Assembly: GCA_007125255.1 (NCBI GenBank)
Contig: SLDM01000043.1
Location: 1 to 5,866 of the forward strand
Source of the DNA: Phycisphaerales bacterium
GTDB taxonomy: Bacteria > Planctomycetota > Phycisphaerae > Phycisphaerales > SM1A02
Length of the DNA: 5,866 nt
Direction of reading: 5' to 3'
This document shows positions 1 to 5,866 of this stretch, piece by piece. The notes beneath the pieces were generated by a model. The model searched no databases. It was given only the letters and a program-made list of their open reading frames with translations, and was not told the origin of the DNA. Numbering within the stretch: position 1 is the first letter of the stretch; each line of letters begins with the position of its first letter. A program made the position numbers and the translations under genes.

Positions 1-140
1 AGGCCTACCACGCGGAAATGGAACAGAAATCCCGCACGCCCGGTGCGGCTGCAGACCCGGAGGTCCTGCAGCAACTGCTCGAACTGAGAAAGAAGCAAGG
101 TCATATCGCCGCGGCGATCGGCAGCGGCCTACGATCCTAG
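1..140 (+). CDS. C-terminal end of an upstream gene, possibly DNA primase (partial)
   Basis: The reading frame beginning at base 3 is open from the window edge to a TAG at 138-140 and encodes 45 residues. It starts AYHAEMEQ, continues through a short Pro/Ala-rich turn, and then a Leu/Glu/Lys-rich segment ([12 protein letters not shown]) that looks helical. Third codon positions are mostly G or C, as in the other genes here, which supports real coding. No diagnostic motif is visible. Because dnaG often lies directly before rpoD in bacteria, and the primase C-terminus is a helical helicase-binding region, primase is a reasonable guess, but it rests on position rather than on sequence recognition. 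Another small or unrelated helical C-terminus is possible. Only 2 bases separate its stop from the TTGACG at 142. Confidence 0.6.
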   Translation, partial: AYHAEMEQKSRTPGAAADPEVLQQLLELRKKQGHIAAAIGSGLRS

Positions 141-303
141 CTTGACGGAATCATCTGCATGGATGCAGCATCATCGTGTTAATGGCCGTTTCCCACCCGG
201 CCAGGATCGATCGGCCAAGATCGAAGGGCCAAAAGATCGATGGGGGGGAAGCGTGGATCCGAATCAACGACTGTTTCCAAGAAGAAAGAATCACATAACC
301 ACC
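141..303 (+). other. Leader region before rpoD, no protein gene called
   Basis: This 163-base gap holds several small structures but no convincing gene or promoter. A TTGACG at 142-147 matches a -35 box well, but 17 bases downstream lies GCAGCA, which is a poor -10; the later GTTAAT at 178-183 is too far away. A perfect inverted repeat CTGCAT-GG-ATGCAG lies at 155-168. Three near-copies of a GGCCA-GATCGA unit occupy 199-241. Two tiny ORFs (159-182 and 182-298) overlap by one base as TAATG; the second ends 5 bases before the rpoD ATG. A purine-rich stretch at 280-290 is the nearest thing to a ribosome binding site but lies 13 bases from the ATG. Confidence 0.5.
199..241 (+). repeat. Three near-copies of a GGCCA-GATCGA unit in the rpoD leader
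   Basis: The copies are GGCCAGGATCGAT (199-211), GGCCAAGATCGAA (213-225) and GGCCAAAAGATCGAT (227-241), separated by single bases. Within them TCGATC at 207-212 can pair with GATCGA at 219-224 (6 bp, loop GGCCAA) or alternatively with GATCGA at 235-240. GATC occurs four times here and once more at 256-259. The host sequence is rich in GATCG generally, so part of this may be compositional. Function unknown. Confidence 0.6.
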
Positions 304-2178
304 ATGGAACAGACGCACGTCAAACATGCTCTCCACGAACTTCATCCGACCCTGCGCGAGCTGATCGAACTGAGCTCCGAGCGCCGGTGGATGTGCTACG
401 AGGAGTTAAACACCGCGATCCCCGACGAGATGGTCGATCCCGAGAAGCTCGACGAACTGCTGGTTCTGATCGAGCAGTGCGGTATCGAGTTTCAGGAGGA
501 AGCGGTCATCAGGAGCAGCGGCGGCGAGTTCTTTGCCGCGCCGCTTCAGACCAATCTCAAATTCAAACGCGATGATCCGCGCAAGGTCGGCAAGGCCCCC
601 CGGCTCGACTTCGTCGATGAAGAAGAAGGCACGCCCGTCGCCGATGTCGATGAGGTCGACGACGATGACGATCGTGATCGCAATCGCAAGACCAGCGGCG
701 AACACGATGAACTGCAGGAAGAGTTGCTCGATGACGCGGATGCGCGGGCGGTGATTCAGGAAGCCATCGCCGAAAGCGGCTCCAAGCGAATCGACGATCC
801 CATCCGGATGTACCTCACGCAGATGGGCACGATCCCGCTGCTCACGCGCGAGGAAGAGATCCGGCTCGCCAAGAAGATTGAAACCACGCGCATGATCTTC
901 CGTCGGCGCGTGCTGGAATCCGATTACGCCGTCTCCCAGGCCGTCGAGATTCTGCAGCAGGTCCACGATGGCAATCTCCCGTTCGACCGAACCATGCGCA
1001 TTTCGACGGCAGAGGAGAATGCCAAGGACAAGATTGCGATGCGCATTCCGGTCAACCTCATGACCATCCGCAGGCTGCTGGAACTCAACCGTGATGCGTG
1101 GGAGCAGCTTGATGAGGATGAGCTGGCCGATGCGCGTCGGAAGCGGCTGGAAGACGATATCGATCGCCGCCGAAGGAAGATGGCAACGCTCCTGGAAGAG
1201 TGCTGTCTCCGTACCAGCCGCATTCAGCCGCTGCTCCGCAAACTCCAGTCGATCAACAAGAAAATCAAGCTGCTTCAGCGCGATCTCGCCCGCGCGGAGA
1301 AATACCCCAACCGGTACGATCCCGAAGACGTGTTCGTCATGCAGGAAGAGCTCGACGGTCTGCGCTCACTCGTGCTCGAAGACCCAGGTGAACTCGACCG
1401 GCGCGTGCGCAACATCGAGATCGTCTTTAATGACTACGAACAGGCCAAACGCGATCTCTCCGGCGGCAACCTGCGCCTGGTCGTTTCCATCGCCAAGAAG
1501 TACCGCAACCGCGGCCTGCCCTTCCTCGACATCATCCAGGAAGGCAACACCGGTCTGATGCGCGCGGTCGACAAGTACGAGTACAAGCGCGGCTACAAGT
1601 TCTCGACTTATGCGACCTGGTGGATTCGCCAGGCCATTACCCGTGCGATCGCCGACCACGCCCGCACCATCCGCGTCCCGGTTCACATGATCGAGACGAT
1701 GAGCAAGCTGCGCACGATCCAGAAGCACCTGCTTCAGGAGCTCGGCCGCGAACCCACGATCGAGGAGATCGCCCACAAGGCCAAGATGAGTGTCGACGAG
1801 ACGCGGCGCGTGATGAAGATCTCCCGTCATCCGATCTCGCTCGATCGGCCCGTCGGGGAGAGCGAGGATTCCCAGTTCGGCGACTTCATCGAAGACGAAC
1901 GCCAGGAGTCCCCCTCCGACACCGCGACCAGCGATATGCTGCGGGCCCGCATCAACGATGTGCTCAAGACCCTCACCTACCGTGAGCGCGAAATCCTGAA
2001 GTTGCGCTACGGCATCGGTGACGGGTATACCTATACCCTCGAAGAGGTCGGCCGAATCTTCAAGGTCACCCGCGAGCGCGTGCGGCAGGTGGAAAGCAAG
2101 GCGATCCGCAAGCTGCAGCACCCGGTCCGCCAGCGGCGCCTGGCGAACTTCCTCGGCACCGAGGACGACGACGAGTAA
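304..2178 (+). CDS. rpoD: RNA polymerase primary sigma factor RpoD (sigma-70/SigA)
   Basis: This 624-residue protein is the housekeeping sigma factor that directs core RNA polymerase to -10/-35 promoters. Domains in order: region 1.1 at about 13-65 ([22 protein letters not shown]); a very acidic linker at about 104-145 with five Asp in a row; region 1.2 at 164-193 (DDPIRMYL...LLTREEEI); a long non-conserved, partly coiled-coil-like insert to about 375; region 2 at 377-465 with [24 protein letters not shown] and [13 protein letters not shown]; region 3 at about 466-540; region 4 at 543-617 with the helix-turn-helix TLEEVGRIF...TRERVRQVE. All core-binding and promoter-binding regions are intact. 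I chose ATG 304 because homology to region 1.1 begins soon after it. The frame stays open back to TTG 142, and GTG 253, just after a G-run, would add 17 residues and is the main alternative. No strong Shine-Dalgarno lies before ATG 304. An intrinsic terminator follows the stop by 37 bases. Confidence 0.97.
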   Translation: MEQTHVKHALHELHPTLRELIELSSERRWMCYEELNTAIPDEMVDPEKLDELLVLIEQCGIEFQEEAVIRSSGGEFFAAPLQTNLKFKRDDPRKVGKAPRLDFVDEEEGTPVADVDEVDDDDDRDRNRKTSGEHDELQEELLDDADARAVIQEAIAESGSKRIDDPIRMYLTQMGTIPLLTREEEIRLAKKIETTRMIFRRRVLESDYAVSQAVEILQQVHDGNLPFDRTMRISTAEENAKDKIAMRIPVNLMTIRRLLELNRDAWEQLDEDELADARRKRLEDDIDRRRRKMATLLEECCLRTSRIQPLLRKLQSINKKIKLLQRDLARAEKYPNRYDPEDVFVMQEELDGLRSLVLEDPGELDRRVRNIEIVFNDYEQAKRDLSGGNLRLVVSIAKKYRNRGLPFLDIIQEGNTGLMRAVDKYEYKRGYKFSTYATWWIRQAITRAIADHARTIRVPVHMIETMSKLRTIQKHLLQELGREPTIEEIAHKAKMSVDETRRVMKISRHPISLDRPVGESEDSQFGDFIEDERQESPSDTATSDMLRARINDVLKTLTYREREILKLRYGIGDGYTYTLEEVGRIFKVTRERVRQVESKAIRKLQHPVRQRRLANFLGTEDDDE

Positions 2179-2215
2179 CGCAGCCGGTACGCGCGCAACC
2201 CATGGAAAATAACCC

Positions 2216-2249
2216 CGGCCCGCGACCTTACCGTCGCGGGCCGTTTTTT
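2216..2249 (+). terminator. Rho-independent terminator after rpoD
   Basis: An 11-bp perfect stem (CGGCCCGCGAC at 2216-2226 with GTCGCGGGCCG at 2233-2243) encloses the 6-base loop CTTACC and is followed at once by six T (2244-2249). This is a textbook intrinsic terminator on the plus strand. An A-rich stretch (GAAAATAA, 2205-2212) precedes it. It ends the rpoD transcript 37 bases after the stop codon and should isolate glpK from rpoD unless there is read-through. Confidence 0.93.
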
Positions 2250-2277
2250 CGCGCGGTATGGTGATGTTCCATCGCCG

Positions 2278-2322
2278 AATCCAGGGAGGCCAAATCCAGG
2301 GAGGCCAAATCCAGGGAGGTTT
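2278..2322 (+). repeat. Three tandem 15-bp copies, each with a Shine-Dalgarno core, before glpK
   Basis: Units 2278-2292 and 2293-2307 are identical (AATCCAGGGAGGCCA). The third, 2308-2322, is AATCCAGGGAGGTTT and differs only in its last three bases. Each carries GGGAGG, so there are three perfect anti-Shine-Dalgarno matches, at 2284-2289, 2299-2304 and 2314-2319. Only the third is correctly spaced for the glpK ATG. The first two contain self-complementary GGCC (2288-2291 and 2303-2306) which could pair with each other; the third has lost it. The frame of glpK contains no ATG, GTG or TTG through this region after the TGA at 2262-2264, so the repeats are not an N-terminal extension of glpK. 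Confidence 0.95.
2314..2319 (+). promoter_or_regulatory. glpK ribosome binding site (third of three GGGAGG copies)
   Basis: GGGAGG ends 8 bases before the ATG at 2328, an ideal distance. It fixes the glpK start. Two identical upstream copies are 15 and 30 bases further away and cannot serve this ATG directly. Confidence 0.85.
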
Positions 2323-2327
2323 GTACC

Positions 2328-3830
2328 ATGCCGCATCTGCTCGCACTTGATCAGGGCACCACTTCCAGCCGCACGATTGTTTTCGACGAGACCGGCTCGC
2401 AGGTCGCCGCGGCGCAACAGGAGTTCGAGCAGCACTACCCCCGGCCGGGCTGGGTCGAACACAACGCGGAGGAGATCTGGGAGTCCCAGCTCGCCACCAT
2501 GCGGAGTGCGGTTCGGCGGGCCCGGATCAGCTCCTCTGACATCGCCGCCATCGGTATCACCAACCAGCGCGAGACGACCGTCATCTGGGACCGCCGCACC
2601 GGTGAGCCGCTTCACCGCGCCATCGTCTGGCAGGATCGGCGGACGGCCGAGCTTTGCGATCGGCTGCGCCGGGAGGGGCATCACGAGGTCTTCCGCCGAA
2701 AGACCGGCCTGCTGCTCGATCCGTATTTTTCCGGCACCAAGATCGCATGGCTGCTGGAGCACGTTGATGGTCTGCGCCGGCGCGCCGAGGAGGGTGAGGT
2801 CTGTTTCGGCACGATCGACAGTTGGCTGATCTACCGGCTTTCGGGAAGCGCGGACCACCAGACCGATGTGAGCAACGCCTCGCGCACCCTGCTCTACAAC
2901 ATCCACGAGCTCGACTGGGATGATGAACTGCTCGGTATTCTCGATATACCGCGGGCGATGCTGCCCGAAGTGAAACCGTCGGCCGGTCGGTTCACGGAGC
3001 TCGACCGCGGCCTGCTCGGCGCGGACATCCCGATCACCGGGGTGGCGGGTGATCAGCAGGCGGCCCTGTTCGGACAGGCGTGCTTCGATTCCGGGATGGC
3101 GAAGAACACCTACGGCACCGGCGCGTTCATCGTGATGAACATCGGCGAGAAACCCGCCTCGGGTGACGGCGTGCTGACCACTCTCGCGTGGCAGCTGGAA
3201 GGCCGGCCGGCGGTCTACGCCATGGAGGCGTCGATCTTCATCGCCGGCGCCGCGGTGCAGTGGCTGCGCGACGGCCTGGGGTTGATCAGGACCGCCGCGG
3301 AAGTGGAAGACCTCGCGCGGTCCGTCGACGACTCGGCTGGTGTCTACTTCGTCCCCGCCCTCACCGGCCTCGGCGCGCCGCACTGGGATCCCTACGCCCG
3401 CGGCACGATCGTGGGTCTGACCCGCGGCACCACCCGAGCGCACCTGGCCCGCGCGACCCTGGAAGCCATGGCCTTCCAGACGCGGGACGGGATCGAAGCG
3501 ATGCAGCGCACTGCGCACCTGGAGCTCAAGGAACTGCGCGTCGACGGCGGCGCGGTCGCCAACAATCTGCTGCTCCAGTTCCAGGCCGATCTGCTCGAGA
3601 CCCCGGTCGTTCGGCCGAACGTCATCGAGACCACCGCCCTCGGAGCGGCGTACCTGGCGGCCATCGGTGCGGAGATGTTTGATCAGCAAACGATCCGGTC
3701 GCACTGGCAGCTTGACCGCCGATTCGATCCGGCCATGGAGGCGTCACAACGGGAGCAGCGGTACCACGACTGGTGCCGCGCGGTGGACCGCGCGTGCGGC
3801 TGGATTGAGCGCGATACGGGCCGGGCGTGA
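2328..3830 (+). CDS. glpK: Glycerol kinase GlpK
   Basis: This 500-residue cytosolic enzyme of the FGGY carbohydrate kinase family phosphorylates glycerol with ATP to sn-glycerol 3-phosphate, feeding glycolysis and phospholipid synthesis. Length is typical of the family. Visible landmarks: the N-terminal phosphate loop DQGTTSSR (8-15); glycerol-contacting residues Arg81-Glu82 in [10 protein letters not shown] and Tyr133 in DPYFSGTK; the catalytic base Asp242 in [10 protein letters not shown]; the first FGGY signature at about 247-265; the ATP-binding DGGAVANN at 406-413; and the second signature region [11 protein letters not shown] at 435-445. The position of the PTS-phosphorylated His of Gram-positive enzymes (HFYG loop) aligns with Gly228 here, so that mode of activation looks absent. 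The start is supported by an ideal Shine-Dalgarno. No glycerol facilitator or glycerol 3-phosphate dehydrogenase gene is in the window. The 3' end converges on mqnB with 15 bases between stops. Intact and highly confident. Confidence 0.97.
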   Translation: MPHLLALDQGTTSSRTIVFDETGSQVAAAQQEFEQHYPRPGWVEHNAEEIWESQLATMRSAVRRARISSSDIAAIGITNQRETTVIWDRRTGEPLHRAIVWQDRRTAELCDRLRREGHHEVFRRKTGLLLDPYFSGTKIAWLLEHVDGLRRRAEEGEVCFGTIDSWLIYRLSGSADHQTDVSNASRTLLYNIHELDWDDELLGILDIPRAMLPEVKPSAGRFTELDRGLLGADIPITGVAGDQQAALFGQACFDSGMAKNTYGTGAFIVMNIGEKPASGDGVLTTLAWQLEGRPAVYAMEASIFIAGAAVQWLRDGLGLIRTAAEVEDLARSVDDSAGVYFVPALTGLGAPHWDPYARGTIVGLTRGTTRAHLARATLEAMAFQTRDGIEAMQRTAHLELKELRVDGGAVANNLLLQFQADLLETPVVRPNVIETTALGAAYLAAIGAEMFDQQTIRSHWQLDRRFDPAMEASQREQRYHDWCRAVDRACGWIERDTGRA

Positions 3831-3845
3831 ACGGGTGGCCGGTGG

Positions 3846-4487
3846 TCAGAGTCCCAGGCAGTCCAGGATTCTCGCCATGTTCTTCTCGATGGCGCTGAGC
3901 CCCGCTTCGAGATCCCACCGCTGATTCTTCCGGTCGCCGGTGGTATTGCTGATCGCGCGAATCTCGATCGCGGGCACCCGCAACCGCCGGGCGGCGTGCA
4001 CCACGGCGGCGCCTTCCATCGCTTCGGCGACGGCGCCGGTTCTTCGCGCGATGGTCTGCGCCGCGGCATCGGTTCCGGAGCAGGTCGCCACCGTGGCGAC
4101 CGGGCCGATCGGGAAGGCGGCGCCCAGTCGATCGAGCAGGTCCTCGTCGACGGGCACGGCGTTACCCTCAAAGTCACCGAGCGGAAAACCGAGGCCGTCC
4201 ATGCCGGCGAAGCCGCGTGAGGTCACGATGCCCTCTTCGGCGTAGATGCAGGACGAGGCGACGATGATGTCGCCGATCCGGAGATCGCTGCCGGGCAGCG
4301 CGCCGGCCACACCGATCGACAGAACCGCGTCGAACGGCGCGCGATCGCGGCACAAGAGAATCTGTTCGGTCGTTGCGGCCGCGGCGTTGGTGCGTCCGGC
4401 GCCGCTGACGACGGTGCGCACGTCGTCGTGCGGCCCGACGGCGCGGGCTTCTGCATCGACGGCCGTGACAATGAGCAAGTCGGTCAA
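3846..4487 (-). CDS. mqnB: Futalosine hydrolase MqnB (menaquinone biosynthesis)
   Basis: This 213-residue cytosolic protein belongs to the purine nucleoside phosphorylase/MTA-SAH nucleosidase superfamily. I call it futalosine hydrolase, which splits futalosine to hypoxanthine and dehypoxanthinyl futalosine in the futalosine route to menaquinone. Evidence: the N-terminal VTAVDAEARAV with Glu13 at the position of the catalytic Glu12 of E. coli MTA nucleosidase; SIGVAGAL (57-63); IGDIIVAS (71-78); the MEG ribose-binding motif (157-159, AMEGAAVVHAA); and EIRAISNTTGDR followed by WDLEAGL. The ISN...GDR...W pattern is what I associate with futalosine hydrolases; the Asp197 of MTA nucleosidase is Asn181 here. 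The start is TTG at 4487-4485, one base after the hisS stop, preceded by AGGA at 7-base spacing; upstream GTG and TTG triplets meet a stop at once. It is probably co-translated with hisS. The alternative is an MTA/SAH nucleosidase relative of other specificity. Confidence 0.87.
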   Translation of the reverse strand: MTDLLIVTAVDAEARAVGPHDDVRTVVSGAGRTNAAAATTEQILLCRDRAPFDAVLSIGVAGALPGSDLRIGDIIVASSCIYAEEGIVTSRGFAGMDGLGFPLGDFEGNAVPVDEDLLDRLGAAFPIGPVATVATCSGTDAAAQTIARRTGAVAEAMEGAAVVHAARRLRVPAIEIRAISNTTGDRKNQRWDLEAGLSAIEKNMARILDCLGL

Positions 4488-4488
4488 T

Positions 4489-5866
4489 TCACAATCCTGC
4501 CGCGCGATCTTCCTGTTGATCCTGCTGCGCGAGGACCTCGCGCAGCGCCGCTTCGGCGCCGCCGCGGGGCGCGTCGCTCTGCTCGCCGGTCAAGAGATCC
4601 TTGATGCTGATGAGCCCTTCGTTGAGCTTTTCATCGAGAATGATGGCGGCGCGCGCGTGGTTCTTCCCCGCTTCGCCGAGCAGTTTGCCGACGTTGCGCG
4701 TACTGCGGTAGGTGTGCCGCACGTGGTATCCGGCGCGGCGGAGTTCGGCGACGAGTTGGGGAAGTTCCTGCTCGGCCCGATCATCACCGCCGGAGATGAC
4801 GAACGCATGCGGGCGAAGTTCGCGCATATAGACCTCTTCCGGCAGCAGACCCTTCTCGTGCAGAAGCAGACCGAGCACGACATCGCCCATGCCGAAACCG
4901 CAGGCGGACATGGGCGGCCCGCCGAAGGATTCGATCAGTTTGTCGTACCTTCCCCCACCGGCCACAGCCCGCTCGCCGTCCGCGATGATCTCAAACACCG
5001 TGCCGGTGTAGTAAGCGAGCCCGCGAACAACCGTGTGATCGAATTCGCACCAATCGTCACAACCGGCGAGTTCAAGACTCTCGCTGACCGTTATCATGGC
5101 TTCAAGAACATCATCGGTGTCGCTGGATATGACCATGACCTTTTCATCGTCAGCCACGCCGAGCAACTCCCTCCGGCCTTCCGGTGAGGCCATCATGTCG
5201 AACGTTCTCGGGTCCACTCCAACCTGTGATGCCTGGTTTTTGAAGTCCTCCTCGGAAAGTTTGTGACGCTTGTCGAGAAGTTCAAATGCAACCTGCATCT
5301 GCGCCTCACTCACCCCGCTTCGCATGAGGAGATGCGCGATATAGTTGCGATCGCTGAGTCTGACCTTGACCTGATCGGAGTTCAGTCCGCATCTTTCCAG
5401 CGCCGCGACCGCCACGCTGATCACCTCTGCATCGGCTTTGGCGGGCTCGACTTCGCCGCCGATGAAATCCACATTCCACTGCATGAACTCGCGCAGCCGT
5501 CCGCGTTGCGGGCGTTCGGCGCGAAAGTGGTTGGGGATCGTGAACCACTTGATCGGTTTGGGAAGCTGCGCGGCCCGGGCCGCGACCATGCGCGCGAGGG
5601 TCGGCGTAAACTCCGGCCGAAGTGCGAACGGCGCATCCCGGCCCTGGCGAATCTGCTCGATCTCCGCTTCGTCCTTGCCGCTGAAGACCTGGAAGAGTTC
5701 GCTCACGATGCCCGGCCCGCTCTTGTGGGTGTAGAGATCGAGGGACTCAAACATCGGACCTTCGATCTCCTCGAAGCCGTGGTTGATCGAGACCTGCCGC
5801 CACACGCCCTCGATGTAGCGCCGGACGGCCATGTCGGCGGGATAAAAGTCCCGCATGCCCTTCGGG
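4489..5866 (-). CDS. hisS: Histidyl-tRNA synthetase HisS (5' end outside window)
   Basis: Class II aminoacyl-tRNA synthetase that charges tRNA-His in the cytosol. Residues are numbered from the Met encoded at 5856-5854, but the frame stays open upstream and reads PKG before MRDFYP, the usual internal PKG(T/M)RDF motif of HisRS, so the true start lies beyond the window edge. Landmarks: RPEFTPTLARM at 80-90; motif 2 FRAERPQRGRLREF at 111-124, followed by QWNVDFIGG; the first histidine-specific motif RGLAYYTGTVFE at 278-289, keeping the catalytic Arg (278) that corresponds to E. coli Arg259; GGGRYDKLI at 300-308; motif 3 region CGFGMGDVVLGLLL at 319-332; and a C-terminal anticodon-binding domain at about 348-445. 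Motif 3 lacks the usual Glu-Arg pair, and HisA-1 has Ala for the usual Asp, which suggests a distinct subtype resembling plant organellar HisRS as I recall it. It is the first visible gene of a minus-strand operon with mqnB. Confidence 0.95.
   Translation of the reverse strand, partial: PKGMRDFYPADMAVRRYIEGVWRQVSINHGFEEIEGPMFESLDLYTHKSGPGIVSELFQVFSGKDEAEIEQIRQGRDAPFALRPEFTPTLARMVAARAAQLPKPIKWFTIPNHFRAERPQRGRLREFMQWNVDFIGGEVEPAKADAEVISVAVAALERCGLNSDQVKVRLSDRNYIAHLLMRSGVSEAQMQVAFELLDKRHKLSEEDFKNQASQVGVDPRTFDMMASPEGRRELLGVADDEKVMVISSDTDDVLEAMITVSESLELAGCDDWCEFDHTVVRGLAYYTGTVFEIIADGERAVAGGGRYDKLIESFGGPPMSACGFGMGDVVLGLLLHEKGLLPEEVYMRELRPHAFVISGGDDRAEQELPQLVAELRRAGYHVRHTYRSTRNVGKLLGEAGKNHARAAIILDEKLNEGLISIKDLLTGEQSDAPRGGAEAALREVLAQQDQQEDRAAGL
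4495..4498 (-). promoter_or_regulatory. Ribosome binding site deciding the TTG start of mqnB
   Basis: On the minus strand AGGA lies 7 bases before TTG 4487-4485, inside the last codons of hisS. Its spacing, and the lack of any other usable start, support the TTG call. The hisS stop TGA (4491-4489) lies between it and the TTG, an arrangement suited to translational coupling. Confidence 0.65.

Noticed and set aside
142..303. N-terminal extension of RpoD from TTG 142
   Set aside because: The 54 added residues resemble no sigma-factor sequence and cover a repeat-rich leader; family homology begins after ATG 304. GTG 253 remains a lesser alternative.
406..966. Minus-strand ORF of 186 residues opposite the rpoD 5' part
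   Set aside because: It includes a hydrophobic stretch ([13 protein letters not shown]) that is only the antisense of the Asp-rich linker codons of RpoD.
2026..2037. TATACCTATACC as a possible -10 element for glpK
   Set aside because: It lies in conserved RpoD region 4 codons (YTYT), about 290 bases upstream of glpK and before a strong terminator, with no -35 partner that I could see.
1366..2346. Minus-strand ORF of 326 residues with a [11 protein letters not shown]-terminal repeat
   Set aside because: It is antisense to rpoD, and its repeat is simply the reverse reading of the 15-bp Shine-Dalgarno repeats. No recognisable family.
2031..3704. Minus-strand ORF of 557 residues opposite the rpoD end and glpK
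   Set aside because: It runs antisense across the rpoD 3' end, the terminator, the repeats and most of glpK. Its Arg/Gly/Pro-rich translation shows no domain, and long antisense ORFs are expected in GC-rich codon usage.
4246..5187. Plus-strand ORF of 313 residues opposite hisS and mqnB
   Set aside because: Both genes beneath it are clear, motif-bearing proteins; this frame is their shadow and has no motif of its own.
5854..5856. ATG as the hisS start codon
   Set aside because: The frame continues upstream as PKG directly before MRDFYP, which matches the conserved internal PKG(T/M)RDF of HisRS, so this Met is internal and the gene runs off the window.
1..5866. A previously undescribed multi-gene system
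   Set aside because: All full genes are recognisable housekeeping enzymes with intact motifs; there are no hypothetical gene clusters, toxin-antitoxin pairs, nucleases, transposases or direct-repeat arrays with spacers.

Overview
The window is a compact stretch of GC-rich bacterial chromosome carrying housekeeping genes, with no mobile elements, CRISPR arrays, RNA genes or defence-type loci that I can see. The best guess for the host is a member of the Planctomycetota, perhaps of the Phycisphaerae type. This is an inference from three things: the RpoD sequence (region 4 with [14 protein letters not shown] and the C-terminal HPVRQRRL), a histidyl-tRNA synthetase of a non-canonical subtype with QWNVD after motif 2 and GFGMGD at motif 3, and a futalosine-pathway gene. 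The assignment is moderate in confidence and no database was searched.

Layout. Bases 1-140 hold the 3' end of a plus-strand gene, possibly primase dnaG judging only by its position before rpoD. A 163-base leader (141-303) with short repeats and small ORFs leads to rpoD (304-2178), the primary sigma factor. An intrinsic terminator (2216-2249) closes rpoD. A triplicated 15-bp unit, each copy containing a GGGAGG Shine-Dalgarno core, then leads into glpK (2328-3830), a full-length glycerol kinase. The right part is on the minus strand and converges on glpK with only 15 bases between stop codons. It holds hisS (histidyl-tRNA synthetase, 5' end outside the window) followed by mqnB (futalosine hydrolase), which starts at TTG one base after the hisS stop.

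How the genes work together. The plus-strand genes cover transcription initiation and glycerol entry into metabolism, separated by a terminator. The minus-strand pair appears to be one transcript joining tRNA charging to menaquinone synthesis by the futalosine route. I see no specialised multi-gene system. The more unusual points are at small scale: the tandem Shine-Dalgarno repeats before glpK, the leader of rpoD, and the altered motif 3 of HisRS.
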